A stretch of DNA of 64,000 nucleotides from Paramesorhizobium endophyticum (GCF_014640615.1 NZ_BMHH01000002.1:329599-393598), one strand, 5' to 3'. Positions 24,819 to 34,265 are shown, counted from the first letter of the stretch. Notes: generated by a model not told the origin, from the letters alone. Numbers and translations are program-made.

Positions 24819-25669
24819 TGTATCCTCGTCCAATTCCGCAGACGGCAGTCTGGCATCGGCGCTTTTATTTTCTGGGCGTTCTGGCGGTCCTTCTCCTGTG
24901 GCTTTGCCCGCTCTTCGCCATCATTCTCACCTCGTTCCGCTCCACCACGGATGTGATGAGCGGCAACCTCTGGGGCTGGCCGTCAGAGTTCGGTCTTCTC
25001 GATAATTATGCCGCCGTCTTCGCCCAGACGCCCATGGCGCGCTATTTCCTCAACAGCCTGACGATCACCATCCCGTCGGTGACCGGCGTCCTGATCCTGA
25101 GCACGCTTTCCGGCTTCGTGCTTTCCAGATATCGGTTTCCCGGCAATATGCTGATCTTCGCCCTGTTCGTCGGGGGCAATTTCCTTCCTCACCAGATCAT
25201 GATGATCCCCGTGCGTGACTTGATGGTGCGACTCGATCTGATCGACACCACGCTGGCGCTGATCATCTTCCATGTCGCGTTCCAGACCGGCTTCGCGACG
25301 CTGTTCATGCGCAATTTCATCGCGGCGCTGCCCGACGAACTGTTCCAGGCGGCGAGGGCTGAGGGCGCGACACCTTTCCAGACCCTCATTCATGTCGTGG
25401 TGCCCCTGGTACGGCCCGCTCTGGCGGCACTCGCGATCCTGCTCTTCACCTTCATCTGGAACGACTATTTCTGGGCTGTGGTCCTGACCGTGAGCGACTC
25501 CGTCAAGCCGGTCACCGCAGGGCTTGCCAATCTTCGCGGTGAATGGGTCTCGGCGTGGAACCTGATTTCGGCCGGAACGATCATTGTCGCCGTCCCGCCG
25601 GTGGTGATGTTCTTCCTGATGCAGCGGCATTTCATCGCCGGGCTGACGATGGGAGCGGTCAAGGGATGA
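24818..25669 (+). CDS. ABC sugar transporter permease 2
   Basis: 283 residues, MalG/UgpE type, six transmembrane helices. The EAA loop is ELFQAARAEGATPFQTLIHV, with VVPLVRPALAALAI after it. The start overlaps the stop of permease 1. It forms the inner-membrane channel with permease 1. Confidence 0.93.
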   Translation: MYPRPIPQTAVWHRRFYFLGVLAVLLLWLCPLFAIILTSFRSTTDVMSGNLWGWPSEFGLLDNYAAVFAQTPMARYFLNSLTITIPSVTGVLILSTLSGFVLSRYRFPGNMLIFALFVGGNFLPHQIMMIPVRDLMVRLDLIDTTLALIIFHVAFQTGFATLFMRNFIAALPDELFQAARAEGATPFQTLIHVVVPLVRPALAALAILLFTFIWNDYFWAVVLTVSDSVKPVTAGLANLRGEWVSAWNLISAGTIIVAVPPVVMFFLMQRHFIAGLTMGAVKG

Positions 25670-25722
25670 GCGCAGCCGGAAAATCCAATACCGAATTTTC
25701 GCAACGCAGAGGGTCAGAAAGC

Positions 25723-26868
25723 ATGACCAGTCTAGAACTGCAGCAGATAAACAAGAGTTACGGCACCTACCACGCATTGCGTGGAATCGATCTCTCCGTC
25801 GAGCAGGGCGAGTTCATCGTCATGGTCGGTCCGTCCGGTTGCGGCAAATCTACCCTGCTCAAGACGATCGCCGGCCTCGAGGGAATCACCTCGGGCAAGA
25901 TTCTAATCAACGGGCGCGATGTCAGCCGGGAGGAACCTGGGGACCGGGGCATTGCCATGGTTTTTCAGTCCTATGCTCTCTATCCGCACATGACGGTTGC
26001 CGAAAACATGGGCTTCGGGCTGCGGATGGCCAAGCGGCCGAAGGCAGAAATAGATGCAGCCGTCGCGCGGGCCGCCAGGATTTTGCGGATTACCGACCAG
26101 CTCGAGAAAAGACCAAAGCAATTGTCCGGCGGGCAGCGCCAGCGCGTTGCGATCGGACGGGCGATCACGCGCTCGCCGGATGTTTTCCTATTCGATGAAC
26201 CGCTCTCCAATCTCGATGCCGCGCTTCGCACGCAAATGCGGGTCGAACTCTCCAGTCTGCACACGGAACTCGGCGCGACCATGGTCTATGTGACCCACGA
26301 TCAGGTGGAAGCCATGACGATGGCGAGCCGCATCGTGGTGTTGAACCAGGGCGTCATTGAGCAAGTCGGCTCGCCGCTGGAGCTTTACCGTAACCCCGGC
26401 AATCTTTTCGTTGCCGGCTTCCTCGGTGCCCCCAGAATGAACTTCCTGTCCGTCACGGTCGACGACGTCGCCGGTCGTGAGGTCATGGTTTCCGCGCCGG
26501 GACTGGCGGCTGTGAAGGTCGAGCTTTCAACTCCATCGGTCTTGCACAAGGGAGCGAGCCTTACCCTTGGCATTCGTCCGGAAAACATTTCGGTGGCCGA
26601 AGCCGGCGCGGAAGGCGGCGTACTCAACGGTACGGTTCGTCTGGTCGAGCATCTCGGCCGCGAAACGATCCTCTATGTCGACGCCGGCGAGCTTAGGACC
26701 GTCGCATCGGAGAGCGGAACCGGAAACATCACAGTTCAACTCGGCTACGTCGCGCCGTTCAGGGCCGGCCAGCCAGTGACACTGAAGCTCGACGCCGCCG
26801 AGCTTTATCTCTTCGCCCCCGATGGCGGGCGCACGCTTAACGCCCGCAAGACGATCATCGACAAATAG
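25723..26868 (+). CDS. ABC sugar transporter ATPase (UgpC/MsmX type)
   Basis: 381 residues. Walker A GPSGCGKST, Q-loop VFQSYALYPHMTV, signature LSGGQRQRVAIGR, Walker B VFLFDEPLSNLD, H-loop VTHDQ, then a C-terminal TOBE region (LTLGIRPENISV). An in-frame ATG at 25666 overlaps the permease stop and could add 19 residues; MTSLELQQ at 25723 is the family-like start. It energises the two permeases. Confidence 0.93.
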   Translation: MTSLELQQINKSYGTYHALRGIDLSVEQGEFIVMVGPSGCGKSTLLKTIAGLEGITSGKILINGRDVSREEPGDRGIAMVFQSYALYPHMTVAENMGFGLRMAKRPKAEIDAAVARAARILRITDQLEKRPKQLSGGQRQRVAIGRAITRSPDVFLFDEPLSNLDAALRTQMRVELSSLHTELGATMVYVTHDQVEAMTMASRIVVLNQGVIEQVGSPLELYRNPGNLFVAGFLGAPRMNFLSVTVDDVAGREVMVSAPGLAAVKVELSTPSVLHKGASLTLGIRPENISVAEAGAEGGVLNGTVRLVEHLGRETILYVDAGELRTVASESGTGNITVQLGYVAPFRAGQPVTLKLDAAELYLFAPDGGRTLNARKTIIDK

Positions 26869-26885
26869 CAAGCAGGAACGACACC

Positions 26886-29024
26886 GTGTGTGAAAACAAA
26901 TTCGCGACAATCTCCGCCTGGAATCCGGTCAAGACCAGCCGCTTTCTCGTCGGCGTTCCGCATTATCCCGAGCATGTCGACGAAAGCTACTGGGAGCGCG
27001 ATGCCGAGCGTATGGCGAAAGCCGGGTTCAACGTCGTCCGGATGGCGGAATTTGCCTGGCATATTCTCGAGCCGGAATTGGGGAGCTTCGATTTCGACCT
27101 GTTCGACAGGGCGATCGCCATGCTTGGGCGATATGGCATCGACACCATCCTGTGCACGCCCACGGCAACGCCGCCGCGCTGGCTGACCGTCGCACATCCC
27201 GAGATTCTGCGAGTGGATGGCAAGGGCCGGCCCATGAGCCACGGGTCCCGCCAGCACTGCGATACGGCAAGCCCGGTGTTCCGTGAGCATAGCCGCCACA
27301 TCACCAAGGCCATGGCGGAGCATTATCGCGACAATCCCCATGTCGTCGGCTGGCAGACCGACAATGAGCTCAACACCAGCATGCCGGAGAGCTATTCAAA
27401 GGCGACGCTCAATGAGTTTCAGGCCTTCCTTGCCGAAAAATACGGCACGATCGACAAGCTCAATCATGCGTGGGGAGGAGACTTCTGGGCAACGGCCTAC
27501 CAGAATTTCGAGCAGGTGGTGCTGCCGATCGAATTCGGCCCGACTTTTCCAAGTCCGGGGCATGTTCAGGACTATCATCGCTTCCTGGCCTTCGCGACGG
27601 CCCGTTTTCAGCATGATCAGATCGAGATACTGCGCGCCGTCAAACCGTCATGGTTCGTCTTCCACAATCTGGGCGGCCTGCGGGATATCGATTTCCGCGG
27701 ACAGTTCACGAGCGATCTCGATTTTGTCGGCTACGACATCTATCCGATGCTCTATGACGAGTTCCAGCGCATCGGCAACCATGCCAAGGTCCAGGCGCTG
27801 CATCTCGACATCTGCCGAGGGTTCTCCGGCAATTACATCGTGCCCGAGCAGCAGTCGGGCTTCGGCAGCCAGCCAGGCTTCTGCACGCTGACGCCAGAGC
27901 CTGGCGAAATGCGGCGGATGGCAATGTCGTCCGTCGCGCGCGGCGCCGATGGGCTCATGTTCTTCCGCTGGCGTCCGGCCCATTTCGGCGCTGAGATCTA
28001 CTGGATGGGCATCATCGATCATGACGATATCCCGCGCCATCGCTACGAAGAGGCGAGGCAGTTCGCAACGCAGATGACGGCGCTGCAGGACAAGATCCTC
28101 GGCACCTATGTGCGCATGGATGTGGGTATCGCCGGGTCGGATTTCGACAATCAGGAAGCCCACAAGACCTATCCGATCGGCCTGCCGAGCCCCCAGGACG
28201 ATGCGGTTCTGCTGCATCAATATTGCTACGACCGCGGCATTGCCTGCGGCTTCATCCATCCGGAAGACGATCTTTCGAAGCTGAAGCTGTTCTATGTCCC
28301 GCATTGGGTGATGTGGAAGGATAGCTGGACGGAACGCCTGAGAGCATTCGCGGAAGAGGGCGGGACGGTGGTGATCGGTGCTCGCACCGGAACCCGCGAC
28401 GAGAACAACCACGTCATCAGGGAGACGCCGCCGGGAGCGTCGCTGTCGAAGCTGATGGGCGTGCGCGTCGAGGATTTCGGGCGGCTGGCGGCACCCGGCG
28501 CCAAAGGGCTGTTCGAGGTCATGGAGCGGTCCGGAGGCCTTGTGGTTCCGCCGAACAGGCCGGCGGAATCCCATCGCCGCGAGCGCCGCTTCAAATTCGG
28601 CAATCGCGAACTGACGGCGGGATATTTCTATGAAAACTTGGGCGTAGATAGCGATGTGGAGGTGATTGCCGTCTGGTCTAACCGTTATGCCGAGGGCATT
28701 CCTATGGCGTCCTGCAAAAAAGTCGGAAAGGGGAGGGTTGTCTATCTCGGCACCTATCTGACCCCCGAACTGACGGAGGTGCTGTCGGAGGGCCTGTTCG
28801 CGGAGGCGGGCGTCGAACCACTTCTTCCCGACCTCCCGAAAGGTGTCGAGGTGACGATGCGCATGAATGATGATCGCCGCCTCCTCTTCATCCAGAACTG
28901 CACCGAACAGCCAGTGCGAATCGAGCATGTCCCGGCCGGCATTGATCTTCTGGATAGCGGCAAGGCGGTGGATGGACCGCTCGCACTCGAAGGCTACGGC
29001 TGCGCCGTCGTCCACCTCTCTTGA
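26886..29024 (+). CDS. beta-galactosidase, GH42 family
   Basis: Hydrolyses terminal beta-D-galactosides. 712 residues from a GTG start. The TIM barrel carries GVPHYPEHV, GWQTDNELN with the general acid/base Glu161, and YIVPEQQSG with the nucleophile Glu321. The FFRWRPAHFGAE segment, the Rossmann-like trimerisation domain (GGTVVIGARTGTRDENNHV) and the small C-terminal beta domain follow in normal order. No signal peptide, so it acts in the cytoplasm on sugar brought in by the upstream ABC genes. Confidence 0.95.
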   Translation: MCENKFATISAWNPVKTSRFLVGVPHYPEHVDESYWERDAERMAKAGFNVVRMAEFAWHILEPELGSFDFDLFDRAIAMLGRYGIDTILCTPTATPPRWLTVAHPEILRVDGKGRPMSHGSRQHCDTASPVFREHSRHITKAMAEHYRDNPHVVGWQTDNELNTSMPESYSKATLNEFQAFLAEKYGTIDKLNHAWGGDFWATAYQNFEQVVLPIEFGPTFPSPGHVQDYHRFLAFATARFQHDQIEILRAVKPSWFVFHNLGGLRDIDFRGQFTSDLDFVGYDIYPMLYDEFQRIGNHAKVQALHLDICRGFSGNYIVPEQQSGFGSQPGFCTLTPEPGEMRRMAMSSVARGADGLMFFRWRPAHFGAEIYWMGIIDHDDIPRHRYEEARQFATQMTALQDKILGTYVRMDVGIAGSDFDNQEAHKTYPIGLPSPQDDAVLLHQYCYDRGIACGFIHPEDDLSKLKLFYVPHWVMWKDSWTERLRAFAEEGGTVVIGARTGTRDENNHVIRETPPGASLSKLMGVRVEDFGRLAAPGAKGLFEVMERSGGLVVPPNRPAESHRRERRFKFGNRELTAGYFYENLGVDSDVEVIAVWSNRYAEGIPMASCKKVGKGRVVYLGTYLTPELTEVLSEGLFAEAGVEPLLPDLPKGVEVTMRMNDDRRLLFIQNCTEQPVRIEHVPAGIDLLDSGKAVDGPLALEGYGCAVVHLS

Positions 29025-29062
29025 AACAACCCGCTGCCGGCTTGAGAAATCAGGAAAACGAC

Positions 29063-31075
29063 ATGACGAACACGGATAAAATTCGCTGGGGCATTCTTGG
29101 CCCTGGCCGTATCGCCGGCGACTTCTTCGCTGGCGCCGCCCAGTCAAAAACGGGGCGCGTGGAGGCGATCGCAACCCGCGATCCGCGGAAACCAGGACTT
29201 GCCGAGCGTTTTCCGGGCACGCGAATTCTTCGTCGCTATGATGCGCTGCTGGCGGACAAGGACATCGACGCGATCTATATTTCAACGCCGCATCCAACCC
29301 ATGCCGAATGGGCGATCAAGGCCGCGAGGGCCGGCAAGCATGTGCTCTGTGAAAAGCCGATTGGCCTTTCCGCGGCTGAGGCAGAGGCCATGCAGACCGC
29401 CGCGCGTGTAGCCGGAACCTTTCTCGGCGAAGCCTACATGTATCGGCTACATCCTCTGACGTTGAAACTGATCGAGCTTCTCAACGCGAAGGCCATAGGC
29501 GAGGTTCGCATGATCAAGTTGAGCTTTGGCTTTGCCAAACCCTTCGAACAGGATCACAGGCTCTTTGCGAATGATCTTGCCGGCGGCGGTATCCTGGACG
29601 TAGGCGGATATCCGGTTTCGATGGCGCGATTGATCGCCGGCATCGACTATCCGAACGGCATCCTCGAGCCGGACCAGGTGTTCGGCGTGGGATATCTCGG
29701 CTCGACGAATGTCGATGAATGGAGCGCTGCCATTCTTCGCTTTCCAAATGGTATTATCGCTGAAGTAGCCTGTTCGGTATCACTGGCGCAGGACAATGTT
29801 TTGCGCATCTTCGGAACGGCCGGGTCGATCGAAGTCGATCATTTCTGGTTTGCCGGCGGAAAGCAGGGCGGCAGGGCAATCATTAGACTGTTTGATTCAA
29901 GCGGGACGCAAAGGGATATTCCGGTCGAAGAGCCGCGGCATATCTACAGCTTCGAAGTGGACGCAGCGGGGGAAGCAATAAGGGCGGGGCAGCTGGAATT
30001 CAGCTATCCAGGTATGACGGCAGCCGACACGCTCGGCAATCTCAAGGTTCTGGACAAATGGCGTGCCGCCATCGGACTGGAATATGCCCTCGAAACCCCG
30101 GCGATTCGCACGAGGACGCTTACCGGCGAAAAGCTTCAGCGCAAGGAACAAGTCACCCCCAGAGGGCATATTCCCGGATTAGAAAAAGAAATGTCCATGC
30201 TGGCGCTCGGCCTGATGGAATTCTCGACCTTTCCAGCGGCGTCGATCGTTCTTGACGCGTTCTTCGAGGCCGGCGGCAATCTCATCGACTCCGCCTTCCA
30301 TTATGGGGGAGGTATGCAGGATCGTCTCATCGGCGATTGGATGCGCAGCCGCGGCGTGAGGAACGATGTGGTGGTGGTCGAGAAGGGCGCGCATTCCCCG
30401 CTCTGCTATCCTGATGTCATCGCCAAACAGCTCGCCGTCAGCCTCGAGCGGATGCAGACCGATTATGTCGATGTTTATTTCATGCACCGCGACAATCCCG
30501 ACATCCCGGTCGATGAGTTCGTCGACGCGATGGATGCAGAGGTCAAGGCAGGGCGCATTCGTGGCCCGATCGGTGGATCGAACTGGACCCGCGAGCGCAT
30601 GGATCAGGCAATCGATTATGCGACACGCACCGGCAAGACAAAGCCCAGTGTCCTCTCCAACAATTTTTCGCTGGCGGAAATGGTGGATCCGGTCTGGCCC
30701 GGTTGCATTGCATCCTCCGACGTTGCCTGGAAAAACTGGCTGAAACTGCGGAAGGTCGTTAACTTTGCCTGGTCCAGTCAGGCGCGGGGTTTCTTCACCG
30801 ATAGGGTCGGCCCGCAGAAGCGATCGGATGCTGAGCTGGTCCGGGCATGGTATTCCGACCTGAATTTCCAACGCAAGGCGCGCGCGGAAGAGCTTGGCCG
30901 GCGCCTTGGAAAGGATCCGATCCAGATCGCGCTTGCGTATGTAATGAACCAGCCATGGCCGGTAATCCCACTCATCGGTCCGGCGAGCCTCTCGGAGCTT
31001 CGCCACAGTATTGCGGCATCGATGATTCAACTGTCAGAGCAGGAGGTGTGTTGGCTGGAAGATGGCCAACTGTAA
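29063..31075 (+). CDS. Gfo/Idh/MocA dehydrogenase-aldo/keto reductase fusion
   Basis: 670 residues. Residues 5-350 are a Gfo/Idh/MocA oxidoreductase (GILGPGRIAGDFF for NAD(P), CEKPIGL for catalysis, GGGILDVGGYPVSMARLIAG). Residues about 375-670 are an aldo/keto reductase; its tetrad is present as Asp409, Tyr414, Lys441 and His475 (LIDSAFHYGGG, VVEKGAH, YFMHRDN). The two halves are in one frame without a stop. Both enzyme types act on sugars, so it probably oxidises and reduces the same sugar or passes an intermediate. Start at 29063 with AGGAAAACGAC upstream. Last gene of the operon. Confidence 0.88.
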   Translation: MTNTDKIRWGILGPGRIAGDFFAGAAQSKTGRVEAIATRDPRKPGLAERFPGTRILRRYDALLADKDIDAIYISTPHPTHAEWAIKAARAGKHVLCEKPIGLSAAEAEAMQTAARVAGTFLGEAYMYRLHPLTLKLIELLNAKAIGEVRMIKLSFGFAKPFEQDHRLFANDLAGGGILDVGGYPVSMARLIAGIDYPNGILEPDQVFGVGYLGSTNVDEWSAAILRFPNGIIAEVACSVSLAQDNVLRIFGTAGSIEVDHFWFAGGKQGGRAIIRLFDSSGTQRDIPVEEPRHIYSFEVDAAGEAIRAGQLEFSYPGMTAADTLGNLKVLDKWRAAIGLEYALETPAIRTRTLTGEKLQRKEQVTPRGHIPGLEKEMSMLALGLMEFSTFPAASIVLDAFFEAGGNLIDSAFHYGGGMQDRLIGDWMRSRGVRNDVVVVEKGAHSPLCYPDVIAKQLAVSLERMQTDYVDVYFMHRDNPDIPVDEFVDAMDAEVKAGRIRGPIGGSNWTRERMDQAIDYATRTGKTKPSVLSNNFSLAEMVDPVWPGCIASSDVAWKNWLKLRKVVNFAWSSQARGFFTDRVGPQKRSDAELVRAWYSDLNFQRKARAEELGRRLGKDPIQIALAYVMNQPWPVIPLIGPASLSELRHSIAASMIQLSEQEVCWLEDGQL

Positions 31076-31278
31076 TGAATGCAATCGCCACCTCTTGGCC
31101 TGCCCTGCAGACACATAACCGCTCGGTTTGTTCCGACTGGCGGAAATTCGAAGACTATGGCTGGCTCGGCGATGGTCTCTTGGTGGCGATCAAATGGCCC
31201 GTAAGGGACGGGCAGCGGAGGCTAGCGATGACGGGATTGGGATCGTTATCGCTGGGAGAATGCCCCTGCAAGGTCTGA
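31075..31278 (+). CDS. possible 67-residue protein, unrecognised
   Basis: The ATG overlaps the TAA of the fusion gene (TAATG). It reads SDWRKFEDYGWLGDGLLVAI, then KWPVRDGQ. The composition is protein-like, but there is no clear ribosome site, no family I recognise, and the frame ends in degraded DNA. It may be a gene fragment. Confidence 0.3.
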   Translation: MNAIATSWPALQTHNRSVCSDWRKFEDYGWLGDGLLVAIKWPVRDGQRRLAMTGLGSLSLGECPCKV

Positions 31279-31315
31279 CTGGCCCCAAATCCGCCAACAA
31301 TGCCGGCGCCCGACG

Positions 31316-31419
31316 ATGGCGGCGTTCCACGCCACCTCGATTTCCCGCGCCCGGCGGCGGAAAAGTTCGCCCGCGTCGGTCAGGCGAACCCCACCGGGCA
31401 GCCTCGGCAAGTGGATTCG
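31316..31419 (-). pseudogene. LysR HTH fragment
   Basis: About 34 residues on the minus strand (HLPRLPGGVRLTDAGELFRR, then RAREIE) match the end of a LysR HTH and the start of its linker helix. Nothing of the remaining gene is present on either side. Confidence 0.55.
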
Positions 31420-31422
31420 CTG

Positions 31423-31457
31423 AGAGAGCGTCCAAATCTTTGATCAGGACGCTCTCT
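31423..31457. terminator. stem-loop at the end of the autotransporter gene
   Basis: AGAGAGCGTCC and GGACGCTCTCT, 11-bp perfect arms about a 13-base loop, 15 bases beyond the autotransporter stop. There is no T-run, so termination strength is uncertain. Confidence 0.5.
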
Positions 31458-31471
31458 GAAAATTCAGCAGG

Positions 31472-33427
31472 TCAGAACGAATAGCCGATCGAAAGTTTTC
31501 CGCCGATGCTCTTGCTGTCGCGACCGTCGCCGATCGCGCCGTTGATCCCGGCCTTTACCGTCAGCGCATCGTGCTGCAGCGCCACGTCGAAGCCGAGCCG
31601 ACCGATATTGCGGCTGTTGAAGGCCGATTCCTGGCTGATCGCAAAGCCCTGCAGAGAGGCGGTGCTGACGGTCTCGGGCGTCGAGGCGAGATGCTCGAAG
31701 GTCAGGCGCGCGGTGGTGGCAAGCGCCCACTCGCCGATTTTGCGCTGATCGAGGCCGAGTTCGACACCGGCCTTGAGGCGGACCGCGGTTTCCTCGAACG
31801 CGTCGACGGCGAGCGCCAGTTCGCTGCCCTTTTCCTGGAAGGCGTCAAGCTTGACATGGGCGACATCAACCCCGGCAAACGGCGTGATCGCCCATTCGCC
31901 TGAGCGGAAGATGTGGCCGATTTCGGCGTTGACCCCCAAGACGGAGCCGTCCGTGCTGCCATCGGCAGTGCCGAGGCCGCCGCCGAGCGTTCGCGAGCTG
32001 TCATAGTTCATGATGCTGGCATTGATCCCTCCCGCCACATAGAATCCGGAATCGAGCGACGAGAAGCCGTAGCGTCCGCCGATGGTGGCGAGGAAGCCGT
32101 CGAGATCCACCTTGCCGCCCGCCGCCGAGATCGATGCGCCGCCATAGCCGAGCGCGCCATAGACGAGGGCACGCTCGTCGATACGGTAGGTCGCGCCGAA
32201 GAGCGGCATGACGCTGCGCTGCGAGCTCTTCGCCCCGCCTGAATCGCCGTCGGTCGAGAAGCTTTCGCCCAGCGTCGTCTGCCAGAAAGCTGCGTGGCCG
32301 ATGTCGAGATCTTTGCCCCGCGCATAGGGCTGGATCGTTTCGCCAAGCTGCGAGGACAGGCGCGTCAACCAGCTGCCGGCATCGGCATGGACCTGCCCGC
32401 CGACTTGCATCTGGACGCCGCCCAGCGTGCCGGCGTCGATGGCCGACTGGAGATAGTAGTTGTAGGCCGTGTAATCGCCCGAGAGCTCGGAGTTCTGCAG
32501 CGCCTTCAGCAGCGCCGCGCCTGCGGCGGCGTTACCGGTTATTTGATCCTCCTCCGGCAGCGACTGGTAATAGACCATCTTGCCGCGCAGAACGTAAATG
32601 TCGGCCTGCGTCAGCCCAAGCCCTTCTTTCAGGTAATTGTCCATCGAGCCGTAGCTCGCCGCGACCTGGTCGAGACTTGCCTGCAGAAAGCTTGCCTGCA
32701 CGCCCATGAGCGGCGCATAGATCGCGCGGGCATATTCGCCCGCCGCGCCCCCGCCGGCCTGCGCCGCGATGGCGTCGAGCGAGGCTTCGATGCGCGCCGC
32801 CGAATAGGTATTCGAGGCAAGGTAATCCTTCATGATTTGTTCTTGCGGCACGCCAGCGATGCTGTGCAGGATGGCCGAGATCCAGCCGGTGCGGTCCTTA
32901 CCTGCAGTGCAATGATAGAGCGCTGCGGAGTCCGCATGGGCGAGTTCGAGAAGAACCTCACGGATGACGCTGCGCGTGCGTTCATTGGTAACGAAACTAC
33001 GGTTGCCTTCTTCCATCAAGGCAATAGCGTCAGCCGGGCTGTTGAACACCGGCGTCGGCACATCATCCGAGCCGGAAACATTGTTGTTGAAATAGGTGAC
33101 GCCGGGCCACAGGCGATCCGGATACTTGGCGATTTCGCCCGGCGTGCGCAAATCGATGACGGTCGAGATGTTCTGCCCCTGAATCGTCGCGTAATCGGTA
33201 TCGTTGAGTGTCAGTGCGTTGGAGCGGAAGAACACGCCGGTGCGCATCACGCCATCATGAGCCGTGGTGTAGGCATAGCCGGTGCCGCCCATCGACGCCG
33301 GCAGACCGGCGAGATCGCGGAAATTATCGACCGAAGACAGGATCGGCGTATTGATCGCCTCCTGCGCCCATGCCGGTACCGCCAGCAGCGCCGGAAGGGC
33401 CGCTGCGCAAATTGTTACTCTCTTCAT
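31472..33427 (-). CDS. autotransporter with a tyrosine phosphatase passenger
   Basis: 651 residues from the ATG at 33427. A Sec signal (MKRVTICAAALPALLAVPAW, ending AQ) leads to a passenger of the Y_phosphatase3 family: VDNFRDLAGLPAS, VFFRSNAL, STVIDLRTPGEIAKYP and the active-site loop YHCTAGKDRTGW (Cys173, Arg179). A helical linker (about 200-345) is followed by a roughly 290-residue autotransporter beta-barrel starting near LTRLSSQLGETIQPYARG and ending KLSIGYSF with the terminal Phe required for outer-membrane assembly. It should display or release the phosphatase at the cell surface. It diverges from a TetR gene. Confidence 0.88.
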   Translation of the reverse strand: MKRVTICAAALPALLAVPAWAQEAINTPILSSVDNFRDLAGLPASMGGTGYAYTTAHDGVMRTGVFFRSNALTLNDTDYATIQGQNISTVIDLRTPGEIAKYPDRLWPGVTYFNNNVSGSDDVPTPVFNSPADAIALMEEGNRSFVTNERTRSVIREVLLELAHADSAALYHCTAGKDRTGWISAILHSIAGVPQEQIMKDYLASNTYSAARIEASLDAIAAQAGGGAAGEYARAIYAPLMGVQASFLQASLDQVAASYGSMDNYLKEGLGLTQADIYVLRGKMVYYQSLPEEDQITGNAAAGAALLKALQNSELSGDYTAYNYYLQSAIDAGTLGGVQMQVGGQVHADAGSWLTRLSSQLGETIQPYARGKDLDIGHAAFWQTTLGESFSTDGDSGGAKSSQRSVMPLFGATYRIDERALVYGALGYGGASISAAGGKVDLDGFLATIGGRYGFSSLDSGFYVAGGINASIMNYDSSRTLGGGLGTADGSTDGSVLGVNAEIGHIFRSGEWAITPFAGVDVAHVKLDAFQEKGSELALAVDAFEETAVRLKAGVELGLDQRKIGEWALATTARLTFEHLASTPETVSTASLQGFAISQESAFNSRNIGRLGFDVALQHDALTVKAGINGAIGDGRDSKSIGGKLSIGYSF

Positions 33428-33518
33428 CGTCTGTCCCCACAAATTGAAATATTGCAGGCGGAGAACCGTCTCCGCATGGGGTGGCTGCTAGACGCCGTAC
33501 GTAACACTGGCGTGACAA

Positions 33519-33536
33519 TTTGCACTGAGTGCGAAA
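33519..33536. promoter_or_regulatory. candidate operator between the autotransporter and tetR
   Basis: GCACT-G-AGTGC (33522-33532) inside an imperfect longer repeat beginning TTT and ending GAAA, in the 193-base divergent promoter. It is a plausible site for the adjacent TetR protein. Confidence 0.35.
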
Positions 33537-33620
33537 ATATGCTGAGCGTGCGGTATATCTACGTCCCGGCGAGTATTGGCCATGCCTTCCAGGCCGCGCA
33601 AATTCATGCGAGAAGCTTGC

Positions 33621-34265
33621 ATGCTTGACGATCTGCCCATCAAAGAAGGCCTGCGCGCGCGAAAACGGAGAGAAACCTTCCGGCGCATCGCCGATGCCGG
33701 TCTCGACCTGTTTCTCGCCAAGAGTTACCAAGCCACGACGCTCGACGAGATCGCGCTGGCGGCCGGCATCTCGCGCCGGACGTTCTTTTATTATTTTAGG
33801 AGCAAGGATGACATTCTGCTCGCCCATATGAACGGCTATGTGAATGCGCTGAGGGAACTGGTCCTGGAACATTCCGCAGCTGGTGCGCCATTCGATATTG
33901 CCTGCGCCGCGCTCAAGGCGCTTGCCGCTAGCTCCGAGCCCTCCCGAGCTATCGCCATCGCGCGGGTAATGAACGAAAGCGAAGCGCTACGCGCGCGGGC
34001 AGCGTTCAGCTACCAGCAGTTCGAACTGGCTCTCTATGAAGGCTTATGCGCTGTGTGTCCTGATGAAGACCGAAGCGACGGCCTGCGGCTCGTCGCCATG
34101 ACAGCGAGTGGGGTGATGCGCCTTGCCGCCGATGCGTGGCGCCAGGATGACGGCAAGGAGTCGCTGGCAAAATATATCGAGAATGGGTTTTCATCGTTGA
34201 AAGCTGAGCTCGACGCTCATTTGATTGCTGGTCGCGCAGCGCGGCAAGGGTCGCAAGCTATATAA
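33621..34265 (+). CDS. TetR family regulator
   Basis: 214 residues from the ATG at 33621 (GAGAAGC upstream). HTH: FRRIADAGLDLFLAKSYQAT, then LDEIALAAGISRRTFFYYFR, SKDDILLAH. The C-terminal domain is unspecific. It is divergent from the phosphatase-autotransporter gene and is its likely regulator. Confidence 0.88.
   Translation: MLDDLPIKEGLRARKRRETFRRIADAGLDLFLAKSYQATTLDEIALAAGISRRTFFYYFRSKDDILLAHMNGYVNALRELVLEHSAAGAPFDIACAALKALAASSEPSRAIAIARVMNESEALRARAAFSYQQFELALYEGLCAVCPDEDRSDGLRLVAMTASGVMRLAADAWRQDDGKESLAKYIENGFSSLKAELDAHLIAGRAARQGSQAI

Noticed and set aside
27648..29297. 549-codon minus-strand frame opposite the beta-galactosidase
   Set aside because: A shadow of GH42 with no recognisable domain; the plus-strand gene has both catalytic Glu residues and operon context.
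32294..33628. 444-codon plus-strand frame opposite the autotransporter
   Set aside because: Composition is that of an antisense frame; the minus strand has signal, phosphatase loop and barrel.
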